Positions 47,630 to 55,930 of a stretch of DNA of 64,000 bases are shown here, in pieces (the first letter of the stretch is position 1; each line of letters opens with the position of its first letter). The DNA lies in contig NZ_CP077290.1 in NCBI RefSeq assembly GCF_019047785.1, forward strand, positions 1,302,001 to 1,366,000. The letters run 5' to 3'. The DNA comes from Enterobacter cancerogenus. GTDB taxonomy: Bacteria; Pseudomonadota; Gammaproteobacteria; Enterobacterales; Enterobacteriaceae. The notes beneath the pieces were generated by a model. That model saw nothing but the letters and a program-made list of their open reading frames with translations. It did not search any database and was not told the origin of the DNA. The position numbers were made by a program, and so were the translations under genes.

Positions 47630-48315
47630 TTCGCGCGATTGTGACGGATATTGAAGGGACCACCAGCGATATTCGTTTTGTCCATGAGGTTTTGTTCCCC
47701 TACGCGCGTGAGCGGCTGGCGGCCTTCGTGACTGCCCAGCAGTACGCCGAGCCGGTCAAATCGATTCTGGACAACCTGCGCGATGAAACCGGTCATCCGC
47801 ACGCCAGCGTCAGCGAGCTTATTGATGCCCTGTATGGCTTTATGGACGAGGATCGTAAATCCACGGCGCTGAAGGCGCTGCAGGGTATTATCTGGCACGA
47901 CGGCTACGTCAACGGCGACTTTACCGGCCACCTCTACCCGGACGTCCTGCCCGCGCTGGAAAAATGGAAAGCGCAAGGGGTTGATCTCTATGTTTATTCT
48001 TCAGGCTCCGTGGCGGCGCAGAAACTGTTATTTGGCTACAGCGATGAAGGTGATATTACTCATCTGTTCAGCGGCTACTTTGACACGCGTATCGGTGCCA
48101 AGCGCGAGGTGCAGTCCTATCAGAACATTGCCGCGCAGACGGGTATCCCTGCGTCGCAAATTTTGTTCCTGTCGGACATTCACCAGGAGCTGGACGCCGC
48201 TGAACAGGCGGGTTTTCGCACCCTGCAACTGATTCGCGGCGATGACGATGGCGCGAGCCACCACCATCAGGTCCACCAGTTTGACGAGATAAATCCGGAG
48301 CAGATCCCCTCATGA
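47626..48315 (+). CDS. mtnC: Enolase-phosphatase E1
   Basis: HAD-family bifunctional enzyme of 229 residues that enolises and dephosphorylates diketomethylthiopentyl-phosphate to acireductone. The motif [10 protein letters not shown] (a DxEGT variant) is at the N-terminus; a later SDIHQEL is the metal-binding motif. ATG 47626 overlaps mtnB; the 11-codon extension is rejected. It overlaps mtnD by 4 bp. Confidence 0.95.
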   Translation: MIRAIVTDIEGTTSDIRFVHEVLFPYARERLAAFVTAQQYAEPVKSILDNLRDETGHPHASVSELIDALYGFMDEDRKSTALKALQGIIWHDGYVNGDFTGHLYPDVLPALEKWKAQGVDLYVYSSGSVAAQKLLFGYSDEGDITHLFSGYFDTRIGAKREVQSYQNIAAQTGIPASQILFLSDIHQELDAAEQAGFRTLQLIRGDDDGASHHHQVHQFDEINPEQIPS

Positions 48316-48854
48316 GCGCATTAACCCTTTATTCTGTTAACGATCCGCACCAGCACCTGTGGCACAGCACCGACGCCGACGAGATCGCCCGGCAGCTCAA
48401 CGCCAAAGGCGTGCGGTTTGAACGCTGGGCGGCGGATCGTGATTTAGGCCACGATCCAACCCCCGACGCGGTGATCGACGCTTACCAACATGCGATCGAC
48501 AAACTGGTGGCGGAAAAAGGCTATCAGAGCTGGGACGTCATCAGCCTGCGCGCCGATAACCCGCAGAAAGAGGCGCTACGCGAGAAGTTCCTCAACGAAC
48601 ACACCCACGGTGAAGACGAAGTACGCTTCTTCGTCGAGGGCGCCGGGCTGTTCTGCCTGCACATCGGCGACGAGGTGTATCAGGTACTGTGTGAGAAAAA
48701 CGACCTGATTTCCGTCCCCGCCGGTACACCGCACTGGTTTGATATGGGGTCCGAGCCGAATTTTACCGCCATCCGTATTTTCGATAACCCGGAAGGATGG
48801 ATTGCGCAGTTTACGGGCGATGCGATTGCGGATGCGTATCCACGGCTGGCCTGA
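48312..48854 (+). CDS. mtnD: Acireductone dioxygenase
   Basis: Cupin metalloenzyme of 180 residues. With Fe(II) it converts acireductone to 2-keto-4-methylthiobutyrate and formate; with Ni(II) it makes an off-pathway product. Metal ligands are in [15 protein letters not shown] and GTPHWFD. It ends the mtnBCD operon; the keto-acid product would be used by YbdL. Confidence 0.95.
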   Translation: MSALTLYSVNDPHQHLWHSTDADEIARQLNAKGVRFERWAADRDLGHDPTPDAVIDAYQHAIDKLVAEKGYQSWDVISLRADNPQKEALREKFLNEHTHGEDEVRFFVEGAGLFCLHIGDEVYQVLCEKNDLISVPAGTPHWFDMGSEPNFTAIRIFDNPEGWIAQFTGDAIADAYPRLA

Positions 48855-48894
48855 TTTTTATCGCTATTCGGCTGGGTGAGCGTAGATCAGTCTC

Positions 48895-48922
48895 CTCGCC
48901 CCTCCGGGGAGAGGGTGAGGGG
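48895..48922. repeat. CCCTCTCC-type hairpin repeat after mtnD
   Basis: CTCGCCCCTCC/GGGGAGAGGG-type dyad with the tail GGGTGAGGGG, about 40 bases after the mtnD stop. It belongs to the same family as copies at 2.2, 49.6 and 52.5 kb. Confidence 0.6.
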
Positions 48923-48958
48923 AAACCGCGCGCTGATAAACCTTTTTTGCAACGTTGA

Positions 48959-49183
48959 TTAAATGCTGGCGATAATCCTCTGCAAATCAGCGCCAACCAG
49001 TCTCGCCAGATGCACAAACTCCACCACATCCAACCTACGCTCACCGTTTTCCACCTTCGCAATAAACGACTGCGGTTTGCCCAATGCCTCCGCAAGCTGC
49101 GCCTGAGTGATTCCCTTTTCTTTGCGAGCTTTCTTCAACGCATTGATAACGCGCTGGTATTGATCCGAGTAAACTGAGGCCAT
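48959..49183 (-). CDS. XRE-family transcriptional regulator
   Basis: Small Cro/CI-type regulator of 74 residues. The helix-turn-helix is KGITQAQLAEALGKPQSFIAKVE, followed by NGERRLDVVEFVHLARLVG. ATG 49183 gives a typical short phage-repressor-like protein; the longer frame crosses the divergent promoter. It faces away from the Ner-like gene across 106 bp. Function and targets are unknown. Confidence 0.85.
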   Translation of the reverse strand: MASVYSDQYQRVINALKKARKEKGITQAQLAEALGKPQSFIAKVENGERRLDVVEFVHLARLVGADLQRIIASI

Positions 49184-49289
49184 TATTCCGATTCCATACA
49201 AATATCCTGAAATCGAATATCCTCTCTTTGCGTTTTTATCCCAAAATAGGATAATTAATCGCGTAACAAACACATGTAAGGAGGACACA

Positions 49290-49559
49290 ATGCGTCATCA
49301 GAACTGGCATCCTGCCGATATCATCGCCGCACTCAAGAAACAGGGTACAAGCCTGTCTGCGTTGTCACGCAAGGCTGGCCTTTCATCTTCCACACTGGCA
49401 AACGCACTATCGCGTCCATGGCCTAAAGGAGAATTAATCATCGCTCAGGCGCTGAACGTTCCACCGGATGTGATATGGCCCGAAAGATACATTGATGAAA
49501 AGGGGGAGCCAATATTTCGTCAGATGAGAGCGACAAGGAAAAAAACCTGTTTAACATGA
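49290..49559 (+). CDS. Ner/SfsB (Nlp)-family DNA-binding protein
   Basis: Protein of 89 residues related to phage Mu Ner and E. coli SfsB: the WHPADIIAALKKQGTSLSAL start and LSSSTLANALSRPWPKGE are diagnostic. AAGGAGGACACA precedes the ATG. It is divergent from the XRE gene, an arrangement like a lysogeny switch, but no other phage gene is nearby. Confidence 0.88.
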   Translation: MRHQNWHPADIIAALKKQGTSLSALSRKAGLSSSTLANALSRPWPKGELIIAQALNVPPDVIWPERYIDEKGEPIFRQMRATRKKTCLT

Positions 49560-49572
49560 TCAGCGGCGTTTC

Positions 49573-49610
49573 CCCCTCACCCCTGCCCTCTCCCTCAAGG
49601 GAGAGGGGGT
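49573..49610. repeat. CCCTCTCC-type hairpin repeat
   Basis: CCCCTCACCCCTGCCCTCTCCCTCAAGGGAGAGGGGGT region: the arms CCCTCTCCCT/AGGGAGAGGG and the CCCCTCACCCC flank match the other copies in inverted orientation. It separates the Ner-like gene from the SRPBCC gene. Confidence 0.65.
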
Positions 49611-49619
49611 CTAAAAGCA

Positions 49620-50090
49620 CTACCGCTTCAATTCCTTCACATACCTCACCAGCTGATCCAGCACTATCCCCCACCCTTCGTGGAAACCCATTTGCTCATG
49701 CTGTTCCCGGATTTCTTTTGTTGGATGGCGCGCAATCGCCGTATAGCGGGTTTTACCCTCCCCGACGTCTTCCAGCAACAGAATTGCAGTCATAAAGGGC
49801 TTCTCGGCGGGTTTCCAGCCTTCGGTATAGCCGTCGGTAAAAACCAGCTTTTTACCGGGATCGATTTCAAGAAACACACCCCGGTTGTCCATCCGCTGCC
49901 CGTCCACCTCAAACACGGTGTTAAACCGTCCGCCCACGCGCAGGTCGAGATCGCAATCGGTTACTGTGTGGGGAGCAGGAATGAAGAAATTTTTGATGTG
50001 CTCTGGCGTGGTCCAGCATAGCCACAGCAGATCGCGCGGTGCATCCACCACGCGTTCCAGTTTTAAGTCAGTATCAGGATCGAGCGTCAT
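49620..50090 (-). CDS. SRPBCC (AHSA1-like) family protein
   Basis: Cytoplasmic protein of 156 residues in the START/AHSA1-type SRPBCC superfamily. Characteristic segments are VVDAPRDLLWLCWTTPEHIKNFF, GGRFNTVFEVDG and HEGWGIVLDQLVRYV. Such proteins have a large hydrophobic pocket, but the ligand is unknown. It is upstream of mtnA in the opposite sense of the mtnD genes; a link to methionine salvage is not indicated. Confidence 0.85.
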   Translation of the reverse strand: MTLDPDTDLKLERVVDAPRDLLWLCWTTPEHIKNFFIPAPHTVTDCDLDLRVGGRFNTVFEVDGQRMDNRGVFLEIDPGKKLVFTDGYTEGWKPAEKPFMTAILLLEDVGEGKTRYTAIARHPTKEIREQHEQMGFHEGWGIVLDQLVRYVKELKR

Positions 50091-50132
50091 GATAACGTCC
50101 TCGTAAGGGAACCCCTTAAAGGATAGCCGGAA

Positions 50133-51149
50133 TCAGGCAAATCTCCCTTCTGCCACCTCTTTCGGCGTAACCACGCCCGTATCCAGCACCCAGCCGCTAA
50201 TCAGCGAGGCAGGCGTAACGTCAAACGCCGGGTTGTAGACCTGCGCGTTCTCCGGCGCCCACTGGACCGCGCCGAAGCTTCCGGCGACGCCTGTCACTTC
50301 GCTGGCGGCGCGCTGCTCAATCGGGATCGCCTCGCCGTTCGGACAGTCGCGGTCGAGGGTGGTGTGCGGCGCGGCGACGTAAAACGGTATGCCGTGGAAT
50401 TTCGCCAGTACCGCCAGCGAATAGGTGCCAATTTTGTTCGCCACGTCGCCGTTGGCAGCAATGCGGTCAGCCCCCACCCACACGGCGTCTACCTGTCCTT
50501 TTGCCATCAGGCTGGCGGCCATCGAATCGGTGATCAGCTGATACGGCACGCCCAGTTCGCCGAGTTCCCATGCGGTGAGCCTGCCGCCCTGCAGAAGCGG
50601 GCGGGTTTCATCCACCCAGACGTTGGTCACGTTACCTTCCTGATGCGCGCGGGCAATGACGCCCAGCGCCGTGCCGACGCCCGCCGTCGCCAGCCCGCCG
50701 GTGTTGCAGTGGGTCAGCAGGCGGCTGCCAGGCTTAACCAGCGCGCTGCCCGCTTTCGCGATCGCCTCACAGAGCTGTTTGTCTTCGTCAATCAGGCGCA
50801 GCGCTTCGGCTACCAGCGCCGGGACAAAATCCGCCTCGTCGAGCGCCAGCGTCATGCGGTCGAGGTTGTTCATCAGGTTGACCGCTGTCGGACGTGACGC
50901 CCGCAGGATCGCCAGCGCCGCCGCCAGTTCGTCACGACGTGCGCCCTTTTCTGCCAGCAGCGCCAGCAGCAGGCTTGCAGAAAGACCAATCAGCGGCGCG
51001 CCGCGCACCCGCAGGCTGTGAATGTGCCCGACCAGCGCCTCTACGCTGGAGGCATCCAGCCAGCGTTTCTCCTGCGGAAGCGCCTGCTGGTCGAGAATAA
51101 AGAGCTGATTATCCGCCACCCGCAGGCTGGTCGTCTGTAATGTCTGCAT
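50133..51149 (-). CDS. mtnA: Methylthioribose-1-phosphate isomerase
   Basis: Converts methylthioribose-1-phosphate to methylthioribulose-1-phosphate. The 338 residues are close to other enterobacterial MtnA. The catalytic cysteine is in [13 protein letters not shown] and the catalytic aspartate in [11 protein letters not shown]. It is divergent from mtnK across a MetJ-box array, linking both genes to methionine control. Confidence 0.95.
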   Translation of the reverse strand: MQTLQTTSLRVADNQLFILDQQALPQEKRWLDASSVEALVGHIHSLRVRGAPLIGLSASLLLALLAEKGARRDELAAALAILRASRPTAVNLMNNLDRMTLALDEADFVPALVAEALRLIDEDKQLCEAIAKAGSALVKPGSRLLTHCNTGGLATAGVGTALGVIARAHQEGNVTNVWVDETRPLLQGGRLTAWELGELGVPYQLITDSMAASLMAKGQVDAVWVGADRIAANGDVANKIGTYSLAVLAKFHGIPFYVAAPHTTLDRDCPNGEAIPIEQRAASEVTGVAGSFGAVQWAPENAQVYNPAFDVTPASLISGWVLDTGVVTPKEVAEGRFA

Positions 51150-51201
51150 GTCGTTAATTCCCTGTTGCGTTGTTGTAGCACATTGTGTCAGGATGAAATC
51201 C

Positions 51202-51225
51202 AGATGTATAGACGTCTACATGTCT
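51202..51225. promoter_or_regulatory. MetJ operator (three tandem met boxes), mtnA/mtnK
   Basis: Contiguous AGATGTAT, AGACGTCT (perfect) and ACATGTCT form a 24-bp MetJ array in the divergent mtnA/mtnK promoter, 28 bases before the mtnK start. Confidence 0.82.
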
Positions 51226-51253
51226 TAATTAGTCATTCTCGTGAGGAACAGCG

Positions 51254-52453
51254 ATGTCGCAATACCGTACCTTTACCGCCCAGGACGCCGTGGAGTATGC
51301 AAAGCAGTTCGGGGGCCTTGATGATCCCTCAACGCTGGTAGAGGCGCAGGAAGTGGGCGACGGCAACCTCAATCTGGTCTTTAAAATTTTTGACAGCGCA
51401 GGCGTAAGCCGCATCATCGTCAAGCAGGCGCTGCCCTACGTGCGCTGCGTGGGCGAATCCTGGCCGCTGACGCTGGACCGCGCCCGCCTGGAAGCGCAAA
51501 CGCTGATCGAGCATTACAAACACAGCCCGCAGCATACGGTGAAAATCCACCACTTCGATCCGGCGCTGGCGGTGATGGTGATGGAAGATCTCTCCAGCCA
51601 TCGCATCTGGCGCGGCGAGCTGATCGGTAACGTATCCTACCCGCAGGCAGCGAGCCAGTTGGGGGAATATCTCGCCCACACGCTGTTTCACACCAGCGAT
51701 TTTTACCTGCATCCCCACGAGAAAAAAGCGCGGGTGGCGCAGTTCATCAACCCGGAGATGTGCGAGATCACCGAAGATCTGTTCTTTAACGATCCGTACC
51801 AGATCCACGCGCGCAATAACTACCCTGCCGAGCTGGAAAATGACGTGGCCGCCCTGCGTGAAGACGCCCAACTGAAAATTGCGGTGGCGTCCCTGAAGCA
51901 CCGCTTCTTCTCGCAGGCCGAAGCCCTGCTGCATGGCGATATTCACAGCGGCTCGATTTTCGTGGCGGAAGGCAGCCTGAAAGCCATTGACGCCGAATTC
52001 GGCTACTTTGGGCCGATTGGCTTCGACATGGGTACCGCCATCGGCAACCTGCTGCTGAACTTCTGCGGCCTGCCGGGTCATCTGGGCATTCGCGATGCCG
52101 CCGCCGCCCGCGAGCAGCGTCTGACCGATATCCAGACGCTGTGGCACACCTTTGCGGAACGCTTCCAGGCGCTGGCACACGAGAAAACGCGCGACGCCGC
52201 GCTGAGTGCACCGGGCTACGCCACGGAATTCCTGAAAAAAGTCTGGCAGGACGCGATTGGCTTCTGCGGCACCGAGTTGATTCGCCGCAGCGTGGGGCTG
52301 TCGCACGTGGCGGATATCGACACCATTCGGGACGAGGCGATGCGCCACGAATGCCTGCGTCACGCCATCACGCTCGGCAAAGCGTTGATTGTGATTGCCG
52401 ATCGCATCGACAGCGCGGAAGAGCTGGTGGCGCGGGTGCGGCAGTACAGCTGA
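51254..52453 (+). CDS. mtnK: Methylthioribose kinase
   Basis: Phosphorylates 5-methylthioribose with ATP, the entry step of salvage in organisms that split methylthioadenosine with a nucleosidase. The 399 residues match the aminoglycoside-phosphotransferase-like fold. The catalytic loop is [11 protein letters not shown] and the metal motif [23 protein letters not shown] precedes the ATG. Confidence 0.95.
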   Translation: MSQYRTFTAQDAVEYAKQFGGLDDPSTLVEAQEVGDGNLNLVFKIFDSAGVSRIIVKQALPYVRCVGESWPLTLDRARLEAQTLIEHYKHSPQHTVKIHHFDPALAVMVMEDLSSHRIWRGELIGNVSYPQAASQLGEYLAHTLFHTSDFYLHPHEKKARVAQFINPEMCEITEDLFFNDPYQIHARNNYPAELENDVAALREDAQLKIAVASLKHRFFSQAEALLHGDIHSGSIFVAEGSLKAIDAEFGYFGPIGFDMGTAIGNLLLNFCGLPGHLGIRDAAAAREQRLTDIQTLWHTFAERFQALAHEKTRDAALSAPGYATEFLKKVWQDAIGFCGTELIRRSVGLSHVADIDTIRDEAMRHECLRHAITLGKALIVIADRIDSAEELVARVRQYS

Positions 52454-52461
52454 GTGCTTTT

Positions 52462-52494
52462 GCCGGGTGGCGGCTTCGCCTTACCCGGCCTACG
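52462..52494. repeat. REP element after mtnK
   Basis: GCCGGGTGGCGGCTTCGCC then TTACCCGGCCTAC: a typical REP palindrome, immediately after the mtnK stop. Confidence 0.85.
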
Positions 52495-52505
52495 ATCCTG
52501 ATTTT

Positions 52506-52540
52506 CTCCCTCTCCCTGTGGGAGAGGGCCGGGGTGAGGG
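52506..52540. repeat. CCCTCTCC-type hairpin repeat
   Basis: Arms CTCCCTCTCCC/GGGAGAGGG with a TGT loop and the tail CCGGGGTGAGGG. It is the clearest copy of the family and abuts the REP element between mtnK and the convergent LVIVD gene. Confidence 0.7.
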
Positions 52541-52553
52541 CATCGAACCGCAC

Positions 52554-53795
52554 TCACCCCAGATACTCAATCACCGATAACCCGCCGTTATAATCCGTGC
52601 TGTAGATAATTCCCTGCGCATCCACAAACACATCGCACGACTGGATCACCTGCGGGCGGTTGGGCCGCGTATCCATCATCTTCTGCGGCGCGGCGGGCAC
52701 CAGCGCGCCGGTTTCCACCGGGCGATACGGGTTGGAAATGTCGTACGCCCGCACGCCCGCATTCTGATACGTCGCAAAAATCAGCGTGGAGCTGACAAAG
52801 CTCCCCGGCCGGTTCTCGTGCAGGTTATGCGGGCCAAAGTGCGCCCCCTTCGCCACGTAATCGCGTTCTTCAGGCTGCGGGAAGGTGGAAATACTCACCG
52901 GGTTCGACGGCTCGCGGATATCAAACAGCCAAATCAGCTTCTCGCCATCTTCCTGGTTATCCAGCACCGCCTCGTCCAGCACCACCAGCAGATCGCGGTC
53001 CGGCAACGGCAGCGCGGTGTGCGTACCGCCGCCAAACGGCGGACTCCAGTTGCGATGGCTAATCAGCGTCGGATTCGCTCTGTCCTTAACGTCCAGCAGG
53101 GTCAGCCCGCCGTCGCGCCAGCTGCCGTACGCGGTATCCCCGGCGATAATCGCGTGGTGCAGCGCGTAGCGTTTGCCTTCGGGCCAGGTCGGCTGTTCGC
53201 CGTCGGCCTGGTTCATCCCCGGCAGCCACCAGCGCCCCACCACCTCGGGCTTGCGCGGGTCGGCCAGGTCGATGGTCAGAAAGATATAATCGGTAAAGCC
53301 GTCGATCAGCGCCGATACGTATGCCCAGCGCCCGCCCACGTACCAGATGCGGTGAATGCCAATGCCGTTCAGCGACAGAAAACCGATCTCACGCGGCGCA
53401 TCCGGCGTGGAGATATCAAACACGCGCAGCCCGGCGCTCCAGCCCGTGTCCTGCACGTCGCGCACGGTCTCGCCCACCTGCCGGGTGTAGTACACCTTTT
53501 CGTCGGCAAAACGGGCATCGGCAAACAGATCGCGGGCGTTAATCACCAGCAGCAGATCGTCGTGCGCCTGCAGATGGACGTTCCAGGTGCCGGGTGGCGC
53601 GGGCACATACCCTGCCGCTTTAGGGTTTTTCGGGTCGCGCACGTCAACAATTGAAAAACCCTGCGACACCATATGGCCGATGTAAGCAAAGCCGCGATGG
53701 ACCATCAGCTGTACGCCGTCCGGCCGGCCGCCCTGGTCGCTATGACCTATCAGCCGCATATTGCGGCTGTATTCGGGTTGAGGTAATGCAGACAT
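52554..53795 (-). CDS. LVIVD-repeat beta-propeller-like protein
   Basis: Protein of 413 residues built of repeats of the LVIVD type (IVDVRDPKNPK, VFDISTPDAPR, TIDLADPRKPE, LLDVKDRANPT, LFDIREPSNPV, AYDISNPYRPV), suggesting a beta-propeller. There is no signal peptide, so it should be cytoplasmic. It is the distal gene of the ABC importer operon, separated from the binding-protein gene by a REP element. No enzyme motif is evident; it might process or sense the imported compound. Confidence 0.85.
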   Translation of the reverse strand: MSALPQPEYSRNMRLIGHSDQGGRPDGVQLMVHRGFAYIGHMVSQGFSIVDVRDPKNPKAAGYVPAPPGTWNVHLQAHDDLLLVINARDLFADARFADEKVYYTRQVGETVRDVQDTGWSAGLRVFDISTPDAPREIGFLSLNGIGIHRIWYVGGRWAYVSALIDGFTDYIFLTIDLADPRKPEVVGRWWLPGMNQADGEQPTWPEGKRYALHHAIIAGDTAYGSWRDGGLTLLDVKDRANPTLISHRNWSPPFGGGTHTALPLPDRDLLVVLDEAVLDNQEDGEKLIWLFDIREPSNPVSISTFPQPEERDYVAKGAHFGPHNLHENRPGSFVSSTLIFATYQNAGVRAYDISNPYRPVETGALVPAAPQKMMDTRPNRPQVIQSCDVFVDAQGIIYSTDYNGGLSVIEYLG

Positions 53796-53809
53796 ATTTT
53801 CGTCCTTTC

Positions 53810-53841
53810 GCCGGATGGCAGTTGCGCCTTATCCGGCCTAC
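53810..53841. repeat. REP element
   Basis: GCCGGATGGCAGTTGCGCC then TTATCCGGCCTAC, a REP palindrome inside the ABC operon between the binding-protein gene and the LVIVD gene. Such elements often modulate mRNA stability downstream. Confidence 0.85.
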
Positions 53842-53858
53842 AAAAGCGCCACCGGGCA

Positions 53859-54923
53859 TTATTTAGATTTGGCTTCCAGCGTCGCAAACCACGGGGCGAT
53901 AAAATCGTCGGTCTGGCCCCAGCCCGGAATGATTTTCCCGAGCGTAGCCACGTTCACCGCGCCAGGCTGGGCGGTGAGCAATGCCTGCGGGATCGCCGCC
54001 GCTTTAAAGTCGTAGGTTGCAGGCGTGGTTTCTCCGGCAATCTTGTTGGCAATCAGGCGGACGTTGGTCGCGCCGATGAGTTTCGGATCCACCGCCACGC
54101 TCACCGTCCACGGGCTGCCCGGCTCGCGCATTAGCTGGAGATCCTGGTTAGAGATATCAATGCTGTAGAGTTTGATTTCGGTCCGGCCATTCTCTTTCAA
54201 CGCCTTATATGCCCCCTGGCTGAACGCGTCCCAGGTCCCCCAGATGGCGTCGATTTTGCCTTTCGGGTATTTCGCCAGGATCGCGCCCACCTTGTTGGCG
54301 GTATCGCCCTGCACGTCAGAAGAGACCGCGCCAATCGACTCCAGCTCTTTGATGCCCGGGTACTGCTTTTGCAGCGCTTGATAGGCCGCCTGACGGCGTT
54401 CCATCGGCGGGAAGCCCGCCACCCACAGCTTGACGATGTTGGCTTTGCCGTTGAAATCTTTCGCCAGCTGGCCGAAAGAGAGGTTGGTCAGGGAGGCGTC
54501 ATCCTGCTGGGTCACGGTCACGCCCGGAATGTCACCGTTTACGGCGGTATCAAATACCGAGACCTTAATCCCGGCCTCCACCGCTTTTTTCACCAGCGCG
54601 GTTGAATACGGATCGCGCCCCTGCGAGAGAATAATCCCGTCATACTTTTGGCTGATCGCCTGATTAACGAAGTCCTGGAATTTGGCATCATCGCCGTTGC
54701 TTAAGAAGGTGCTGACCTTAAAGCCGAGCTTTTTACCCTGCTGGATGGCTCCGGCGACAAACTGGGTGGTGTTGTCATCGGAACCGAGGTTGCGGATCAC
54801 CGCAATGCGGATGGGTCCGTCATGGCTGGCAATGGCCGCCGGAAGCGGTGCGGGCGTTGCCGCGAAGCCCGGCAGCGAGGTCAGAAAGCCGAGCGCCACC
54901 ACAGCGCGTGTCACTGTTTTCAT
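53859..54923 (-). CDS. Sugar ABC transporter periplasmic binding protein (ribose type)
   Basis: Periplasmic binding protein of 354 residues. A signal peptide ends near LPGFAATPA. The mature part has the type I periplasmic fold (IRIAVIRNLGSDDNTTQF, DGIILSQGRDPYST, VSVFDTAVNG, AIWGTWDAFSQGAYKAL). ATG 54923 has AAGGGATAGCACA upstream; the 66-codon extension lies in the permease gene and is rejected. Ligand not known; methylthioribose is a context-based guess. Confidence 0.9.
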   Translation of the reverse strand: MKTVTRAVVALGFLTSLPGFAATPAPLPAAIASHDGPIRIAVIRNLGSDDNTTQFVAGAIQQGKKLGFKVSTFLSNGDDAKFQDFVNQAISQKYDGIILSQGRDPYSTALVKKAVEAGIKVSVFDTAVNGDIPGVTVTQQDDASLTNLSFGQLAKDFNGKANIVKLWVAGFPPMERRQAAYQALQKQYPGIKELESIGAVSSDVQGDTANKVGAILAKYPKGKIDAIWGTWDAFSQGAYKALKENGRTEIKLYSIDISNQDLQLMREPGSPWTVSVAVDPKLIGATNVRLIANKIAGETTPATYDFKAAAIPQALLTAQPGAVNVATLGKIIPGWGQTDDFIAPWFATLEAKSK

Positions 54924-54934
54924 TGTGCTATCCC

Positions 54935-55930
54935 TTAACGTTTTTGTATGTAGGTAATGGCCAGCGCCACGGCGAGCACCAGTCCTTTTATAATGTCCAT
55001 CGCGTAGTACGGCACGGAGAGCATCACCAGGCCGTTCGACAGCACGCCCAGAATCACCGCGCCCACCAGGGTGCCCAGCGCATTTGGTTTCCCGGATCCA
55101 GCCAGCGAAAAGCCGATCCACGCCGCCGCTACCGCGTCCATCAGATAGCCGCCGCCCGCATTCACCTGCGATGAGCCAATGCGCGAAGCCAGCAAAATGC
55201 CGCCCAGCCCGGCCAGCAGCGAGGCAATCACATAGGCCGCCACCTTGTAGCGCGTGGTCCGAATGCCCGAAAGGCGCGCCGCCTCCGGGTTACCGCCGAT
55301 GGCGTACATCCGACGGCCATGGGTAGTCAGCGACAGCCCGAGCTGCGCCAGCACGGTCACCACCAGCATGACAATCACGATGGTCGGCACCTGCCCGAGC
55401 AGGCTGAACGCTGCCGGAAGGGTCCCCTGGGCCATGTCGCCGCTCGGCAGCACCATGTTTTCGGTAATCGACCCGCCGTAGCTGTAGGTCATCGCCACGC
55501 CCTGAACCACAAACAGGCTGGCAAGCGTGGCAAGCATGTCCGGGATACGCAGGATGACGATCAGAAAGGCGTTAAACAGCCCCACCAGCGTACAGAGCGC
55601 GAGGGTAATCAGGATCGACGTGGTGGTGCCGAAGCCGTGCCAGACGAAAAGTGAAATCACCAGCGCGTTAGCCAGCGAGGCCGTTGACCCCACCGACAGA
55701 TCAAACCCGCCGACGGTGAGGGAAATCGACACCCCCACGGCAATCACCGTCACGATGGCAATTGCGCGCAGGATATTGATGATGTTGTTCGGGTCGAGGA
55801 AGCTGTCTGACGCCAGGCCAAAGAACGCCACCAGCGCGACGACGGTCAACAGCATGCCCCACCGGTAGAGAAAATCGAAAATCTGCTGGCGGCCCGACGC
55901 CGCCGCGGTCACTGAAAGGGCCTTGCTCAC
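54935..55930 (-). CDS. Sugar ABC transporter permease (RbsC-like)
   Basis: Inner-membrane permease of 331 residues with about ten hydrophobic helices and RbsC-type motifs (GGFDLSVGSTASLANA, AVAAAWIGFSLAGSGKPNALGT region). GTG 55930 overlaps the ATPase stop (GTGA) and has GGAGGAACGGCGAC upstream, which settles the start against longer frames. Confidence 0.9.
   Translation of the reverse strand: MSKALSVTAAASGRQQIFDFLYRWGMLLTVVALVAFFGLASDSFLDPNNIINILRAIAIVTVIAVGVSISLTVGGFDLSVGSTASLANALVISLFVWHGFGTTTSILITLALCTLVGLFNAFLIVILRIPDMLATLASLFVVQGVAMTYSYGGSITENMVLPSGDMAQGTLPAAFSLLGQVPTIVIVMLVVTVLAQLGLSLTTHGRRMYAIGGNPEAARLSGIRTTRYKVAAYVIASLLAGLGGILLASRIGSSQVNAGGGYLMDAVAAAWIGFSLAGSGKPNALGTLVGAVILGVLSNGLVMLSVPYYAMDIIKGLVLAVALAITYIQKR

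Noticed and set aside
48959..49559. Prophage
   Set aside because: Only two small regulators are present; no integrase, attachment repeats or structural genes were found.
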